64,000 nucleotides of DNA from Pegoplata infirma (Eukaryota; Arthropoda; Insecta; Diptera; Anthomyiidae): assembly GCA_963921195.1 (NCBI GenBank), contig OY992540.1, forward strand, positions 38,897,890 through 38,961,889, written 5' to 3'. The position numbers and the translations under genes were made by a program. Below are positions 11,056 to 22,670 of the stretch, piece by piece (the first letter of the stretch is position 1; each line of letters begins with the position of its first letter). The notes under the pieces were generated by a model. The model was not told the origin of the DNA. It worked only from the letters and a program-made list of their open reading frames with translations, and did no database searches.

Positions 11056-12960
11056 AGCGTTTTTTGATACTACTGACTTTAAGACAGTTTTTTAACATTT
11101 TGGTGCTCGGAAACCATAAGACGTATTAAAAAACTCATAAAAACAATGTTGTTTATAAAATTATAGAGATTTAAAATTTAGAAACAATTATTTTTTTTTT
11201 TTTTAATTTCAACAAAAAATGTTGAAAACGATATTTGAATGTCCTTTTTTTCTGGGAAGGACACCATGGATTTCCAAAAACAAAATTTTGTATTAAAATT
11301 TAAAATGTCCTTTTATTGCTATTATAATTTCAGTTTTCAAAGTTTATTATATTTGTTGATTTTTTTTTTTTTTTAATTTTAGCAAAAAATCAAAGAGTTG
11401 GCTTTAGACAGTTCTTTTGTGTTTTTTTTACTTGAAACTCATTTGAACGACATATTGTTGATTAAATTATGGAGATTTAAAATTTAGAAAAAAAATTAAA
11501 ACAGAAAATTTAAAAAAAATATCCTTTTTTCCTGTCAAGGACACCTTGGATTTAAAATTTATAATTTTTTTTTTTTTTTAAATTTCAACAAAAAATTTTG
11601 AAAACTATATTTGAATGTCCATTTTTCCTGGAAAGAACACCATGTATTTCCAAAACGAAATTTGGTATTAAAGTTTAGAATGTCCTTTTAACGCTATTTA
11701 AATTTCAGAGAGGTATTTTTTCGTATTATTGAACAAAAAAAATTTTAAAGTTTGTTGGAGAACCAAATATTTGATTATTTTCAACATTTTGGCAAAAAAT
11801 CAAATAGTTGGCTTTAGACAGTTATTTTGTGTTTTTTTGCTTGAAACCCGTAAGTTGTACGAAAAAACTTTCAGTGACAATATTGTTGATAGAATTATGG
11901 AGATTTAAAATTTAGAAACAAAAAGAAATTTCAAACAAATTAAAAAAAAAACTTTAAAACAATATTGGAATGTCCTTTTTCCCCGTCAGGGACACCATTA
12001 CTTTCCAAAACCAAAAATTTTTAATTAAAGCCTAAAATGCCCTTTAACGCTGTTAAAATTTTAGTGAGTTTTTTTTCGTGTTGTGGAGCTATAAATTTTC
12101 AAAGTTGGTGATAACGATAAATTTTTAATTTTTTGCCAAAATTTTGAAAAAAAATCAAAAATTTGGTTGTCTTACAAACTTTAAAAATTTATTGCTCAAC
12201 AATGCGAAAAAAACGCCTCTCTGAAATTTTAATGTAGTTAAAAGGACATTCCAAACTTTAATTCAAAATTTTATTTTTGGAAATCCATAGTGCCCTTCCC
12301 AGCAAAAAAGGACAATCAAATATAGTTTTCAAAATTTTTTGTTGAAATTTTTTTAAATTTTTTTTTTATAAATTTTAAATCATATTTTGAGGATCTTTCT
12401 CCTGGCTCGAGGTCATTATTTTCTTTACTAATTAAAACCATGATAATCTCATAGTATAATTTTCAAGAAATTTATTTTTTTTGTTTTAAATTTATTTATG
12501 TTGGTCATTTTTGCAAGACTTAATCGGCACATGTTTCGGAATTTGTCAAATTCCATTGTCAAGACTATTTAGCAAAAATAGAAACGATTTACTACAAAGT
12601 AGCAAACGAGTCTAATGACAAATTGTTTGTGCAAAAACTAAAATATTAATACACATTCGACTCTATCCACAATGGGATAAAAATAATTTTCTTGAAAATT
12701 ATACTATGAGAATATCATGGTTTTAATAGTAAAGAAAATAATGACCTCGAGCCAAGATAAACATCCAAAAAATATAATATTTTAAAAATTAATCTGAATT
12801 TAAATTTTAAATCTTAATAAATATTGTTTTTATAATTTTTTTCGTACGACTTGTGGTTTCCGAGCACAAAAATGTTAAAGAACTATCTAAAAGTCCATAT
12901 TGTCAAAAAAAGCGCTTTTTTAAACGCCCAAAGTATTGATAAAAAAAAAAAAACAAAATA
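11056..12960. repeat. Foldback made of repeated 350-400-bp modules
   Basis: The module (gaatgtccttttttcctggaaggacaccatgg plus aaaatcaaatatttggc) occurs three or four times forward and then reversed (aatccatagtgcccttcccag). The outer parts also pair: aaaaagcgttttttgatac on the left with gtcaaaaaaagcgctttttt on the right. A related block is at 26360-27450. Inside it, 12408-12475 and 12690-12755 form a second inverted pair (gctcgaggtcattattttct and its complement); the same pair sequence reappears at 46540-46690. Non-coding. Confidence 0.6.
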
Positions 12961-13019
12961 AAAAAAATCGGTGATCCGTCAGTTGAATTTCCCAATAATT
13001 TGCTCTTATATAATCCACT

Positions 13020-14116
13020 GCTTCCCCTTGCCTGTTTTTAAGGACTGTAAGCACTCTAAATCTTTCATGAACATTTTTTTACCGGCGCGAAGTTTTTGTC
13101 AACAATTTATTAAAAAAAAGAGATTCCGTAGAAAAGAATTCTAGATCTAAGGACTCCTATAAAATGGATTTACACATATTGGAATTTTCGGCTGTGTACG
13201 ATATTGGATCCAGTAACTATTTAAACTTTACACTGCATTTTGAAACACTTAAAACGATTGAACAATTCATATTTATAATTTCATAATAATTTAATATCGG
13301 TGATACCCCTTAAGTTTTCTCATTTCAACCAATAAAAACTTTAAAGGATACTTAGCTATTAGCAAGTTAAAATTTGCAAATTGAAAACGAGTAGAAAATA
13401 CAAGAAAAAAAAAAGAAAAATTAATTTAAATTAGTCTTATAAAAATTGAATATAAAAATGAAAATGGCTTTTATGTGTATTCCGTCCACTTTTATATCTC
13501 TATATAATTTTTTGCTTCCATCACCTACTAAAAATCTTATTGCTTTTTAGTGAATTCTGTTTTTCAGCTTTTCCCCTTTCCATTATTCGCCTTGTTTTTA
13601 AAACATAATACTGGCTGAGTGTTTTGCATCATGTCAACATTTAATATTAAAATGTCTAGTCTAAGATGTTTAAGAAATAGAAAAATATTATTATGAAAAA
13701 CAAAAAATAAAAATAAAAAAATGAGTAGAACAAAAAAATTTCAGTAAAAAAAATATATTCTAAGTAGTCTTGTAAAATGAAGCTTTTTATGTAAAGGTAC
13801 TTTGGCTATTTCATCTAAGAGATTTTCTTTTTAATATTTAAAATAAAAAAATAATATAATATAAAGAGAAATTATAGAAAAAAAAAATAGAAAACTAAAT
13901 TAAGAAAATATTTTTTTTTTAATGGGTACGACAAGCATCATTGACGTAATTAGTTGTAAAAAGATGCTGTAGTATTAACGCGAAACACATAAAAAACATT
14001 TAAATAATAAATTAAATAAGGATCAGTTTTAAAAAAAAGATGATTTAAATTAAATTCATAATGTGCACTTAAGAAGGAAGGTTTCTTTAAAAAAAATAAA
14101 AAAAAAACAAAGAAGA
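13020..14116. other. AT-rich spacer without recognised features
   Basis: I see no transposon terminus, palindrome or credible reading frame. Homopurine A runs dominate after 13680. Confidence 0.5.
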
Positions 14117-14204
14117 AAATTATAGTCGGTCAAGACCGACCATATAATACCCTACATTAGTGTTTCCTGGAAAGTGGATCCTAAGTTCAAACATAGACTA
14201 ATTG
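14117..14204 (-). mobile_element. DINE-like subfamily B, left half of a split copy
   Basis: It reads agtcggtcaagaccgaccatataataccctac and continues to catagactaattg, where the element 14205-17538 is inserted. The copy resumes at 17539 with a repeat of gactaattg and continues tatcaatattttgtaaaatc. Confidence 0.75.
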
Positions 14205-14442
14205 GGCGACACGAAATAACTCCCACATGAAATAACTCCCACCTTAAAAATGAAAAAAGTCCCAAAAATAACTCCATACAAAGTTGGGAGTTATTCCATA
14301 TGAAGTAACTCCCAATTTAGTGGGACTTTTATCATTTTTGTTGGGAGTTATTTCATAATTTTCGGTGGGAGTTCTTTCATATGAAAGAACTCTTACTACA
14401 ATAGCAATGAAATAACTCCCACTATTATTTCATTGTTGGTGG

Positions 14443-15461
14443 ATGTACATTAGGGTGGTTTTTTATTTTATTTTTTTTGGAATTTCGAGGAGCGCGCAGC
14501 GGATTTTTGTGCCATTTGATGTTAAAATAATTGTGTAAAAATTTGAGCTAAATCGGATCAAATTAACCCGAGGCGCAAGGAGGTCAAAGTTTCGAGAAAA
14601 AGCCAAAATGGCCAAATTTTGAAAAAACTTAAAAAAATGCAATTTTTGTTGAAATAAAAAAAACAAAATATTTTTTATTTAACTTTCTTGCAATAATACT
14701 CAGAAAAAATTATATTTACTTTTTATGACGGCAGTAACACTTTCAAACATGAAATACAAAAATTACCATGCATTTTGGGGGGTACCTGAACTGAGTGTTT
14801 TCGATTTTTTGAAAATTTTATTAAACAAAAAAAATAAATCTTACTATTCTATAGCAATGGATTATTAAATACATCCTAAGGCTTAAATATTTAAAAAATT
14901 GGGGATATCCATCGACTCAATTTTTTTTTGGAGTCATTTGAGTTTTGCGGATTTCAAGGAGTCAAATGACTCCAAAAAAAAATTGAGTCGATGGATATCC
15001 CCAATTTTTTAAATATTTAAGCCTTAGGATGTATTTAATAATCCATTGCTATAAAATAGTAAGATTTAATTTTTTTGTTTAATAAAATTTTCAAAAAATC
15101 GAAAACACTCATTTCAGGTACCTCCCAAAATGCATGGTAATTTTTGTATTTCATGTTTGAAAGTGTTACTGCCGTCATAAAAAGTAAAGATAATTTTTTC
15201 TGAATATTATTGCAAGAAAGTTAAATAAAAAATATTTTGTTTTTTTTATTTCAACAAAATTTACATTTTTTTAAGTTTTTTCAAAATTTGGCCATTTTGG
15301 CTTTTTCTCGAAACTTTGACCTTCTTGCGCCTCGGGTTAATTTTATCCGATTTAGCTCAAATTTTTACACAATTATTTTAACATCAAATGTCACAAAAAT
15401 CCGCTGCGCGCTCCTCGAAATTCCAAAAAAAATAAAATAAAAAACCACCCTAATGTACATA
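14443..15461. mobile_element. Near-perfect 1-kb palindrome (arms about 500 bp, loop 19 bp)
   Basis: Arms 14443-14941 and 14961-15461 are reverse complements with few differences, around a loop centred on 14951. The ends read tgtacattagggtgg and ccaccctaatgtaca. If TA is the duplicated target, the termini begin CATTAGGGTGG, which would fit a Tc1/mariner-type miniature element; that is inference. Each arm contains the same 67-codon open frame (14463-14666 minus, 15237-15440 plus), which is a by-product of the symmetry. Confidence 0.8.
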
Positions 15462-16254
15462 TTTGGAACATTTTGACTCAAAGAATATTATTATTAATAA
15501 AATAAAATTCTTTGTGATTTTGGTACCAAATTTTTGGAGGCAGTGCTTTCTAACAAATTTGTATGTTTTAGAAATTTTTCTACCAAAACTGCACACAAAA
15601 AAATATTGGCTAAAAAATTTCAATTTAATCTATTGATCAACAAAATTTAAATGAGTCAATTATTGTTTTGATCAACATTTTTGTTATTTTCTTTAACTAT
15701 CAAATTACAAATTTCAACATACCAGATTTTTTTTCGCTTCAATTTATTTGAATACATTAATTCAAAAATATAATTCTTACTACGGTTTTACTTTTTTTTT
15801 TATTGTCGGCAACATATTGGAAAGCAAAAAATATGAATTTCTTCATAATTTTTTCATAAGCGTGAAATTCATTTGTTAAATCAATAATTATTTTAATTGA
15901 CTTTAAATAAAAAATCAATCAAATTTTTGATCAAAATCGAAAAAACAATTAATTGAAATAAAAATCAATTAATCACCTACAATTTGATGATTGATATAAC
16001 AATTTTCTTTATCGGAGGAGTTTCAATTAAAAAATTAATTGAATCCGCGTTTTTGTTGATTGACTTTTGTTTTCAATTCTTTCTGTGTGGCAAGAATTTT
16101 TGAGTTAAGAGCGTACTGCAGCCGAATATATTTTCGTTAGAATACAAAATTGTTAAAAAAACGGCGCACGTGAAAATATCCAACTCGTTGTGTTTTTCGA
16201 TAACATAGAAAGTTTTTCGATAACATACAAGATTGTTGGAAAAAGAACAACAGT

Positions 16255-17110
16255 TGAAAATTTAAAAGATTTAATTAGCACTTGTTGTAAAAAGCACCGC
16301 AGACGAAAATTTGGTACCAAAAGTCGCGGCAATTTTTGGTACCAAATTTTCGTCTGCGGAGCTTTTTACAACAAGTGCTAATTAAATCGTTTAAATTTTT
16401 GGTAACAAACAAATTTGTCGCAAAAAGCGCCGCAGGCGAAAATTTGGTACCAAATTTTCGCCTGCGGCACTTTATACAACAAGTGCTAATTAAATCTTTT
16501 AATTTTTCGGTAAGAAACAAATTTTTCGCAAAAAGCGCCGCAGTCAAAAAATCGCCGCGATTTTTGGTACAAAATTTAAACCTGCGGCGCTTTTTACAAC
16601 AAGTGCTAATTAAATCTTTTAAATTTTTGGTAACATATAAATTTGTCGCAAAAAGCGCCGCAGGCGAAAATTTGGTACCAAAAATCGCCGCGATTTTTGG
16701 TACCAAATTTTCGCCTGCGGCACTTTATACAACAAGTGCTAATTAAATCATTTAAATTTTTGGTAACATATAAATTTGTCGCAAAAAGCGCCGCAGTGGA
16801 AAATTTGGTACCAAAAATCGCGGCGATTTTTGGTACCAAATTTTTGCCTGCGGCACTTAATACAACAAGTGCTAATTAAATCTTTTAAATTTTTGGTAAC
16901 AAACAAATTTGTCGCAAAAAGCGCCGCAGGCGAAAATTTGGTACCAAAAATTGCGGCGATTTTTGGTACCAAATTTTCCCCTGTGACACTTTATACAACA
17001 AGTGCTAATTAAATCTTTTAAATTTTTGGTAACATACAAATTTGTCGCAAAAAGAACCGCAGGCGAAAAATTGGTACTAAAAATCGCCGCAAATCGCATA
17101 TCGCCGCGAT
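16255..17110. repeat. Palindromic minisatellite, units of about 108-134 bp
   Basis: The word aagtgctaattaaatc recurs at 16373, 16481, 16601, 16733, 16867 and 17000. Each unit also contains an internal palindrome built from gcaggcgaaaatttggtacc and its complement, joined at aaatcgccgcgattt. The array therefore offers open frames on both strands (up to 143 codons), which translate the repeat and are not genes. The first unit is inverted relative to the others (agcacttgttgt at 16277). Confidence 0.85.
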
Positions 17111-17538
17111 GTTTGTAGGTAACCGAATCAAGTCAAACAGAACACTCACAATCAGTGTATTTTTGCATGTTATTAAAAACTTTTTAAAAAATCAGCCTTC
17201 AACTTTCGCATTCGGCAGTTATTATAACATGTTTGTATTGTACCGAAAGTAAGATCGGGATTCTCATGCTCGACTTATCTGATATATGTACATATTTTCC
17301 TTATTGTTTGTTTAATTTTTGTTGAGACTTTTACATTTTTTTATTGGGACTTCTTTCATTATTAATGGGAGTTATTTCATTGGCACTTATTTCATTTTGT
17401 AGTTGAAAGTTATTTCATTGCAGTTGGGACTTATTTCATTTTTTTCTCCATTGGGACATATTTAATTTTTGGTGGGATTTATTTCATTGGGATTTATTTC
17501 GTGGGAGTTATTTCATGTGGGAGTTATTTCGTGTCGCC

Positions 17539-17785
17539 GACTAATTGTATCAATATTTTGTAAAATCTTTATTGAGTTTAAAAAACTACTCACAAATCAA
17601 ATTCTATTTGTTTCCAATAAACCGCTTTAACTGAATATCAGGCGCAATTTTTTATATGGGGCCTAAGTCCAGAAATGTTCCAATTATAATCAGGTTTGAT
17701 AAGGTTATTTAAGTACGCGTTAAACACACATAAACAAATTTTAAATTAAATATTTTATTTTTTTATATGCAATTCGAGATATTTA
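17539..17785 (-). mobile_element. DINE-like subfamily B, right half of the split copy
   Basis: It continues the copy at 14117-14204 (caataaaccgctttaactg, aagtccagaaatgttcc, acgcgttaaacacac), all of which have sense counterparts at 2150-2330. It ends where the TTTGTAAAATTACAA-type repeat begins. Confidence 0.7.
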
Positions 17786-17789
17786 TGCA

Positions 17790-18280
17790 CTAAAAAAAAC
17801 TTGTAAAATGACAATAAAAACTTGTAACTTTTATTTTTTGCTACCTCCTATTTGACAAGAATTTCTTTTACAAGCTTTTTACGAATAATTTTGTAATCTC
17901 AAAAGCTTTTTACCAATAAAATTGTAATTTTACAATTTTTTTGATGCAATAAAACTCACAAGGAGGTCATGTGACTTTACTACACTTTTTCTACCTCCTA
18001 TTTTACGAGAATTTCTAGTAAAAATAACGACCTTTTTTTGTAATTTTACAATTTTTTTTTACCAATAAAATTGTAAATTTACATTTTTTTTTGCGCAATA
18101 AAACTTACAAGGGATTCTCGTGAATTTACTAAATTTTTTTGTAAAAAAAGTTAAAAATTTGTAAAATTACAAACAAAATTTGTAAGATTACAAAAAAAAC
18201 AATTAAAATTTCTATCGAAAATGTTTTGTTAAAAAACAAGGAAAATCAAGACTTTTTCTATTAATTAGACAAGGAGTTTA
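17790..18280. repeat. TTTGTAAAATTACAA-rich repeat copy
   Basis: It shows the same phrases as 2560-3062 and 8205-8540 (aaacttgtaaaatgacaa, ttgctacctcctatttgac). A short piece of another family (aggacgcaccattaccggtagaagctga, also in 28198-32734) follows at 18295-18335. Confidence 0.5.
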
Positions 18281-18342
18281 TTTTTTGTGTGTAGGACGCA
18301 CCATTACCGGTAGAAGCTGACTAAAAAAAACAAATTTATAAA

Positions 18343-18911
18343 AAACAAGTAGAAAAGTTAAATTCGACTTGGCCGAATATATGAATACCCTCCACAATGC
18401 CTTTTTAAGTGAATTTTGAAGCGTGAAAAAAATAACATTTTTAATTAGAAATATCTTATGTTGTGTAAAACAACTATTTTTTTTAGTAATTTCAAAAAAA
18501 AAAAAAACATAACTTACAAATTTTTTTTTTTTTGAGTGTAAAATTTTTTTTTAGTGCAAAATTTATTCGAGTGTATTTTTTTTAGTGTAAAAATATTTTT
18601 TAGTGACAAAAATACGTTGTAAAATATTTTTGTGACTTTCCAATGTGTTTAAAACATGTTTAACGGGTTTTCTACTCACGAATTTAAGGTGAAACTAATT
18701 TGAAATTTACGGGTTTGCTAATAACTTTTGAACTTCTAAACCGATCTGACTGAAGTTCAAAACAAACCAGGCCAGGGGAACAACAAATATATGTGCCAAG
18801 CTTCAGCAGCCTCAGAGTTGTCTTTCGAAAGTTAGCGTGTGTTTTATCTCGTAAATTCACGAAAAACCCTTGCCGAAATTCAGTCTTTTGCTCATAACTT
18901 TTGAACCACTT
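18343..18911 (-). mobile_element. DINE-like subfamily A, first part of a split copy
   Basis: It runs from aacaagtagaaaagttaaattcg to ttttgaaccactt, where an 840-bp element is inserted. The remainder is at 19752-19997. Confidence 0.8.
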
Positions 18912-19751
18912 CACAGTGCCACATTTGGCCAATCTAGGACGACAAAAATCCAATTTTATTTATATTGACTAAAAATTCGGTATAAATGTTCGTTTTGACT
19001 TCAAAAACAACATTATGAAAAATATGGGAGGACAGTTAACGGCCACGCCCACTTTTTAAAAAATTTTTAATTATGGTTGTAATTTCTTTAAACTTGGTTT
19101 ATATACTCTCAAGGACTGTAGAAATAATATCACAAAAAAAGGGGGCGGTCAGACAACTGCCACGCCCACTTTTTAAAAATATGTTTAAAAAATATGTAAA
19201 AACAAGGTTTTCATATCGTCCCACTGTAATCGGCGTCGCAGACGGTCGCAAAAGTTAGCCGTTGAAATAAGTACTATGGATATTGGTCAATATGTCTGAA
19301 AAAGTCTGGCGACCAATAGAGACCAAACACAAAAGTTCGATTCCATCAAAAAAAAATATACATAATTTTCTTTTCAAAAATTTTTATTATGTTAAAAATT
19401 TAATAAAAAATAGAAAAAATTGTTTAAAAAAAGAAGAACAGATATGACTTAAAGCCTTTAAATATCCTTTAAAATTACAAAAAAAGAGTGTATAAATATC
19501 TTTTTTTGTTAAAAAGTTACAACCGTTTAAAAACGACTTAATTAATGCGAAATAATGAACACTACTTTCAGGATTTTACAAGATGCAACTCTATGCACCC
19601 ACATCTTAATAGCGAATAGAATTATAATTCTTATATTAGTATTTCCGTGTTATTAGGAATGTTTTATAATACATACAAACAAATCATAAAAATCGGGGAA
19701 CTTTTTTTTTTTGATTTTTGTCGTGCTAGATTGGCCAAATGTGGCACTGTG
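18912..19751. mobile_element. CACAGTG-ended DNA element inside a DINE-like copy
   Basis: Both termini start CACAGTGCCACATTTGGCCAA and the inverted repeats run about 39 bp with one difference. The 5-bp flanks are cactt and cactc, a likely duplication with one change. The heptamer CACAGTG followed by 10 bp and then CCAATCTAG resembles the terminal design of Transib elements. The interior (19020-19260) has the phrase ccacgcccactttttaaaa twice and no transposase frame, so it is non-autonomous. A piece of the same interior lies inverted at 49975-50122. Confidence 0.75.
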
Positions 19752-19997
19752 CACTCGATTTCGCTGGATTCCAATACCAACCTGACCAGGCAAATGCCAA
19801 ATATATATGCCAAACTTTAGGAGCCTCCGTAATACAGACAGAAGGACAGACGGACGGACATCGCTAGGTCGTCTTAAAATCGATCAAGGATCATGAATAT
19901 ATATACTTTATGGGGTCTGAGACCAATATTTTGAGGTGTTACAAGCGGAATGACAAACTTATATATACCCTCTATCACTAGAGTGGAGGGTATAAGA
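19752..19997 (-). mobile_element. DINE-like subfamily A, second part of the split copy
   Basis: It resumes cactcgatttcgctggattcc and carries a short cagacggacggac remnant of the GTCY array, tatatactttatggggtc, and the hairpin end tctatcactagagtggaggg. Confidence 0.8.
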
Positions 19998-20002
19998 AAA
20001 AA

Positions 20003-20755
20003 AAACAAGTAAGAGTGTTAAATTCGGATGTGCCGAATCTTTTATACCCTCCAACATGGAAAAAAAAATTGCAGGGGCGTTTTCTTTTTTTTTGGGGGGG
20101 GGGGGGTCGGAAGTGGTAAATGGGGGGGCAAATTTCCTCTCGAATATGTGTTTAAAAATTCATTCTTATGCTTTTTGCACTAAAGAAATACAAGCCTATC
20201 ATTATTAAAAAAAAAATCTTATTCCACGCCCATAAAAGGGGTGCGGACCAAAAAAACGATATTTTCTAATTCTCTGGGTCCAAATGCAGGACTTTGAACT
20301 TCTTGTAGCTTAAAAATGTGGCATTTGTTCAACAAAAACACAAAAATTCATGTAAAAAAGTTGTATTTTTCAGAGGTTGGTTTAGTTCTTCAAGGGGGAA
20401 CTTTTTCCCCCCTGTTCCGATTTTGCTCATTTACGAACCTTACCTGCCTAGGAACATAATACATATTCGTGCCAAATGTCAGGGGCGTAGCTCTTTTGTT
20501 TTGGACTGCATCGTGTTAACTACAGACGGACAGACGGACGGACAGACGGACGGACAGACGGACGGACGGACGGACGGACAGACGGACGGACAGACGGACG
20601 GACAGACGGACGGACGGACATCGCTATAATGTCTTAGAATCGATCACTAATCAATAATATATGTACTTTATCTAGTCCCCGACCGATATTTCGATGCGTT
20701 ACAAACGGAATGACAAAGTGAGTATACCCCCATACTGTAGTTGGAGGGTATACAA
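20003..20755 (-). mobile_element. DINE-like element, subfamily C, with long GTCY array
   Basis: The left end ttaaattcggatgtgccgaatc is followed by an interior unlike subfamily A, then a cagacggacgga array (20522-20620), cgctataatgtcttagaatc and the end ccatactgtagttggaggg. An oppositely oriented relative is at 58918-59587. An open frame of 103 codons reading through the array encodes only TDGQ repeats and is an artefact. A ggggggggggg run lies at 20093-20106. Confidence 0.8.
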
Positions 20756-20965
20756 ATTATGGGTTGAAGACTGTGGGTACGTGTGTTAAGAGAAAGTGTT
20801 TGAATTTAAAAATTATTGTGGGTCGGTCATACATTTGACTGCTCTAGGGGCACTCTTAGGGCAGTTGAAGCAAATTTTTAAAAATTTAGTTTTGTTTGGG
20901 AGCCCCCTTAGAAAGTAAGTTGGTTTTGAAAAAAATTTTAGACGCAAAAATTACTATGGTCATTC
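20756..20965. repeat. Fragment of the 28198-32734 palindromic family
   Basis: The words tgtgggtcggtcatacatttgactgctct and gtttgggagcccccttagaaa match the right arm of the element at 28198-32734. Confidence 0.6.
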
Positions 20966-21330
20966 TAGAGATGGGTGCTTGAGTGAATTTTGGACTCACG
21001 TACGTTCACGAAATGAAAATATTTCTCACGCACGATCACTCACGAAATTTTTTTCTGCTCTGCTTTTTGTTTTATCGATTTCTTGCATAAAAGGAATTTA
21101 AATTCCTAAAAAAAAAATAATAAACATTTATTAAAATTCAATATGAGGACGATTTTTTACTTGTTTTCTGTTTCACACAGCACAAAACAATCACGCAAAT
21201 TCACGAGAAAAAAATTACTGACGTACGCTAAAGCACGAAACTATTTTTTCTAATCACGCGCACTCACGATCACGTGAGTAAAAATAAATTTAACTCGAGA
21301 TAACGTGTGATTCTTTCGCGATTCACGAAA
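20966..21330. mobile_element. CACG-rich hAT-like fragment
   Basis: It starts ctagagatgggtgcttgag and is packed with cacg/cgtg words (ctcacgtacg, cacgatcactcacg, gatcacgtgagt). The related element at 58655-58893 has an exact 8-bp duplication and the same agatggg end, which supports a hAT assignment. The right end here is not clear. Confidence 0.5.
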
Positions 21331-21383
21331 AATTCAAAAAATTTCAAAAAATTCAAAGAGTTCCCAAGTAAAAATATGAAGAT

Positions 21384-21541
21384 TCAGTACTGATCCGAAA
21401 AATGGATCGCTAAGATTAGATCAGTTTTAATCGGACGGACCTAAAAACATAAACTCATTTTTTTGATGACATTTCATCCATCCGATTAAAACTGATCTAA
21501 TCATAGCGATCCATTTTTCTGATCAGTACTTATCTTTCAAA
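21384..21541. mobile_element. Small palindromic miniature element
   Basis: The inverted arms begin agtactgatcngaaaaatgg on both sides and extend about 65 bp each (gattagatcagttttaatcgga), around a centre near 21462. It has no coding sequence. The target duplication is not clear. Confidence 0.65.
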
Positions 21542-21599
21542 TCTCTGATAAGATGTTATAAGAATATTTCTAAACATTTTTACTCGGGTACGTACATTT

Positions 21600-22670
21600 T
21601 CAAAAACGAGATTCTGTGGTCTTCAGTTCAATAGCTTTTAAAAAGTAAACATTTTTTCATTTGTATCTCCTCTGCGCATACTTAGAATCGACATTTTAAA
21701 TGATTTTTTTTAAACAATTTTTTTCCTATAGAATCTTAAATTCAAAATTTCAAGTTTGTAAATTATTATTTTAGAAAATCGAAAATGTACCAAAATAAAA
21801 TTGTTTACCAGTTTTTACCCTTTTAGTATCCGAAATTTCGAAAAGACTTTTACCAGAATGTTTTGTTTTGCCTGAGTACCGAGTTTTTCCATAAATTTTT
21901 CCGAAAATCCATTTTTTATGACCTTATGAAATCGAACAAGTTTTTAAGCACACTTCTTACCCTTCTTGTTCTTCAAAACATTCTGAAGATTAATTCTATT
22001 AGAATGTTTTCTTTTCGCTGGATGTTCTACATTCTTAATTTCAAGATTCAAGAACCTTTATTTTGGGAGTTACAAATTATAATAGGTACATTTTTACAAA
22101 TGTTTTTATATATGCTAAAGTTTCTGTGTCCCTTACTTAACAAAAAATAAAAAAGTACATTATTTAACCCCTTTTTGCCCCTTTGGAATCAAAAAGTACT
22201 TTTTTCAGAATATTTTTTCAGCAGAGAGGATCCTACATTTAAAATTTCAAATATAAAAACTACCAAAAGTACACTTTTTTGCCTTTTTTACGGCCTTAGA
22301 ATCGGAATCACTAGTAACCTAACCCGAGTCGACACACAGGTCTGCTAAAGAGTGCCACATTTAAAATTTTAAGTTTCTACACATGACCATTAAATAATGG
22401 AGAATGAAAAAAGTACCAAAGTAAACTAGTTTACCCGTTTTGCTACTTAGAATCGGATTTATCAAAAAGTACTTTCATAGAATATTTTTTTAGTCGGAGA
22501 ATCATACATACATTTCAAATTTAAAGTTTCTGGTACCATTATATCGAAAACATAAAAAGTACCAAAAGTACACTTTTTTACTTTTTGTACCACATTAGAA
22601 TGGGAATTTCCAATAATAAGATCTGTTTTCCGGGAGGTGACCTACATTTCAAATTTCAAGTGTCTCATTT
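21600..22670. repeat. Degenerate tandem array, period roughly 130-150 bp
   Basis: The order acattt(c/a)aaattt(c/a)aag, then gtaccaaaagtacactttttt, then ttagaatcgga recurs at about 21735, 22233, 22358, 22509 and 22645 with heavy divergence. One diverged unit also lies at 2560-2640. A 95-codon open frame at 21863-22150 follows the repeat and has no recognisable domain. Confidence 0.5.

Larger units (their letters stand above)
14205..17538. mobile_element. 3.3-kb foldback transposon with 9-bp target duplication
   Basis: The ends are inverted repeats, identical for at least the first 38 bases, starting ggcgacacgaaataactccc. The target duplication gactaattg (14196-14204 and 17539-17547) is exact, and the interrupted DINE-like copy shows the filled site. 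The subterminal regions repeat a short word, (g)aaataactcccac, in both orientations. Exact 9-bp duplications with long repeat-built ends are known in FB/foldback elements and Mutator-like elements; the sequence itself is not one I recognise. It has no transposase; the interior is the palindrome 14443-15461 plus the minisatellite 16255-17110. A diverged terminus is at 52619. Confidence 0.85.

Noticed and set aside
16275..17099. Several overlapping 70-143-codon open frames on both strands
   Set aside because: They translate the palindromic minisatellite; both strands are open by symmetry and the predicted peptides repeat the unit.
20318..20629. 103-codon frame with a TDGQTDG repeat tail
   Set aside because: It reads through the GTCY microsatellite of a DINE-like element; the upstream part has no domain.
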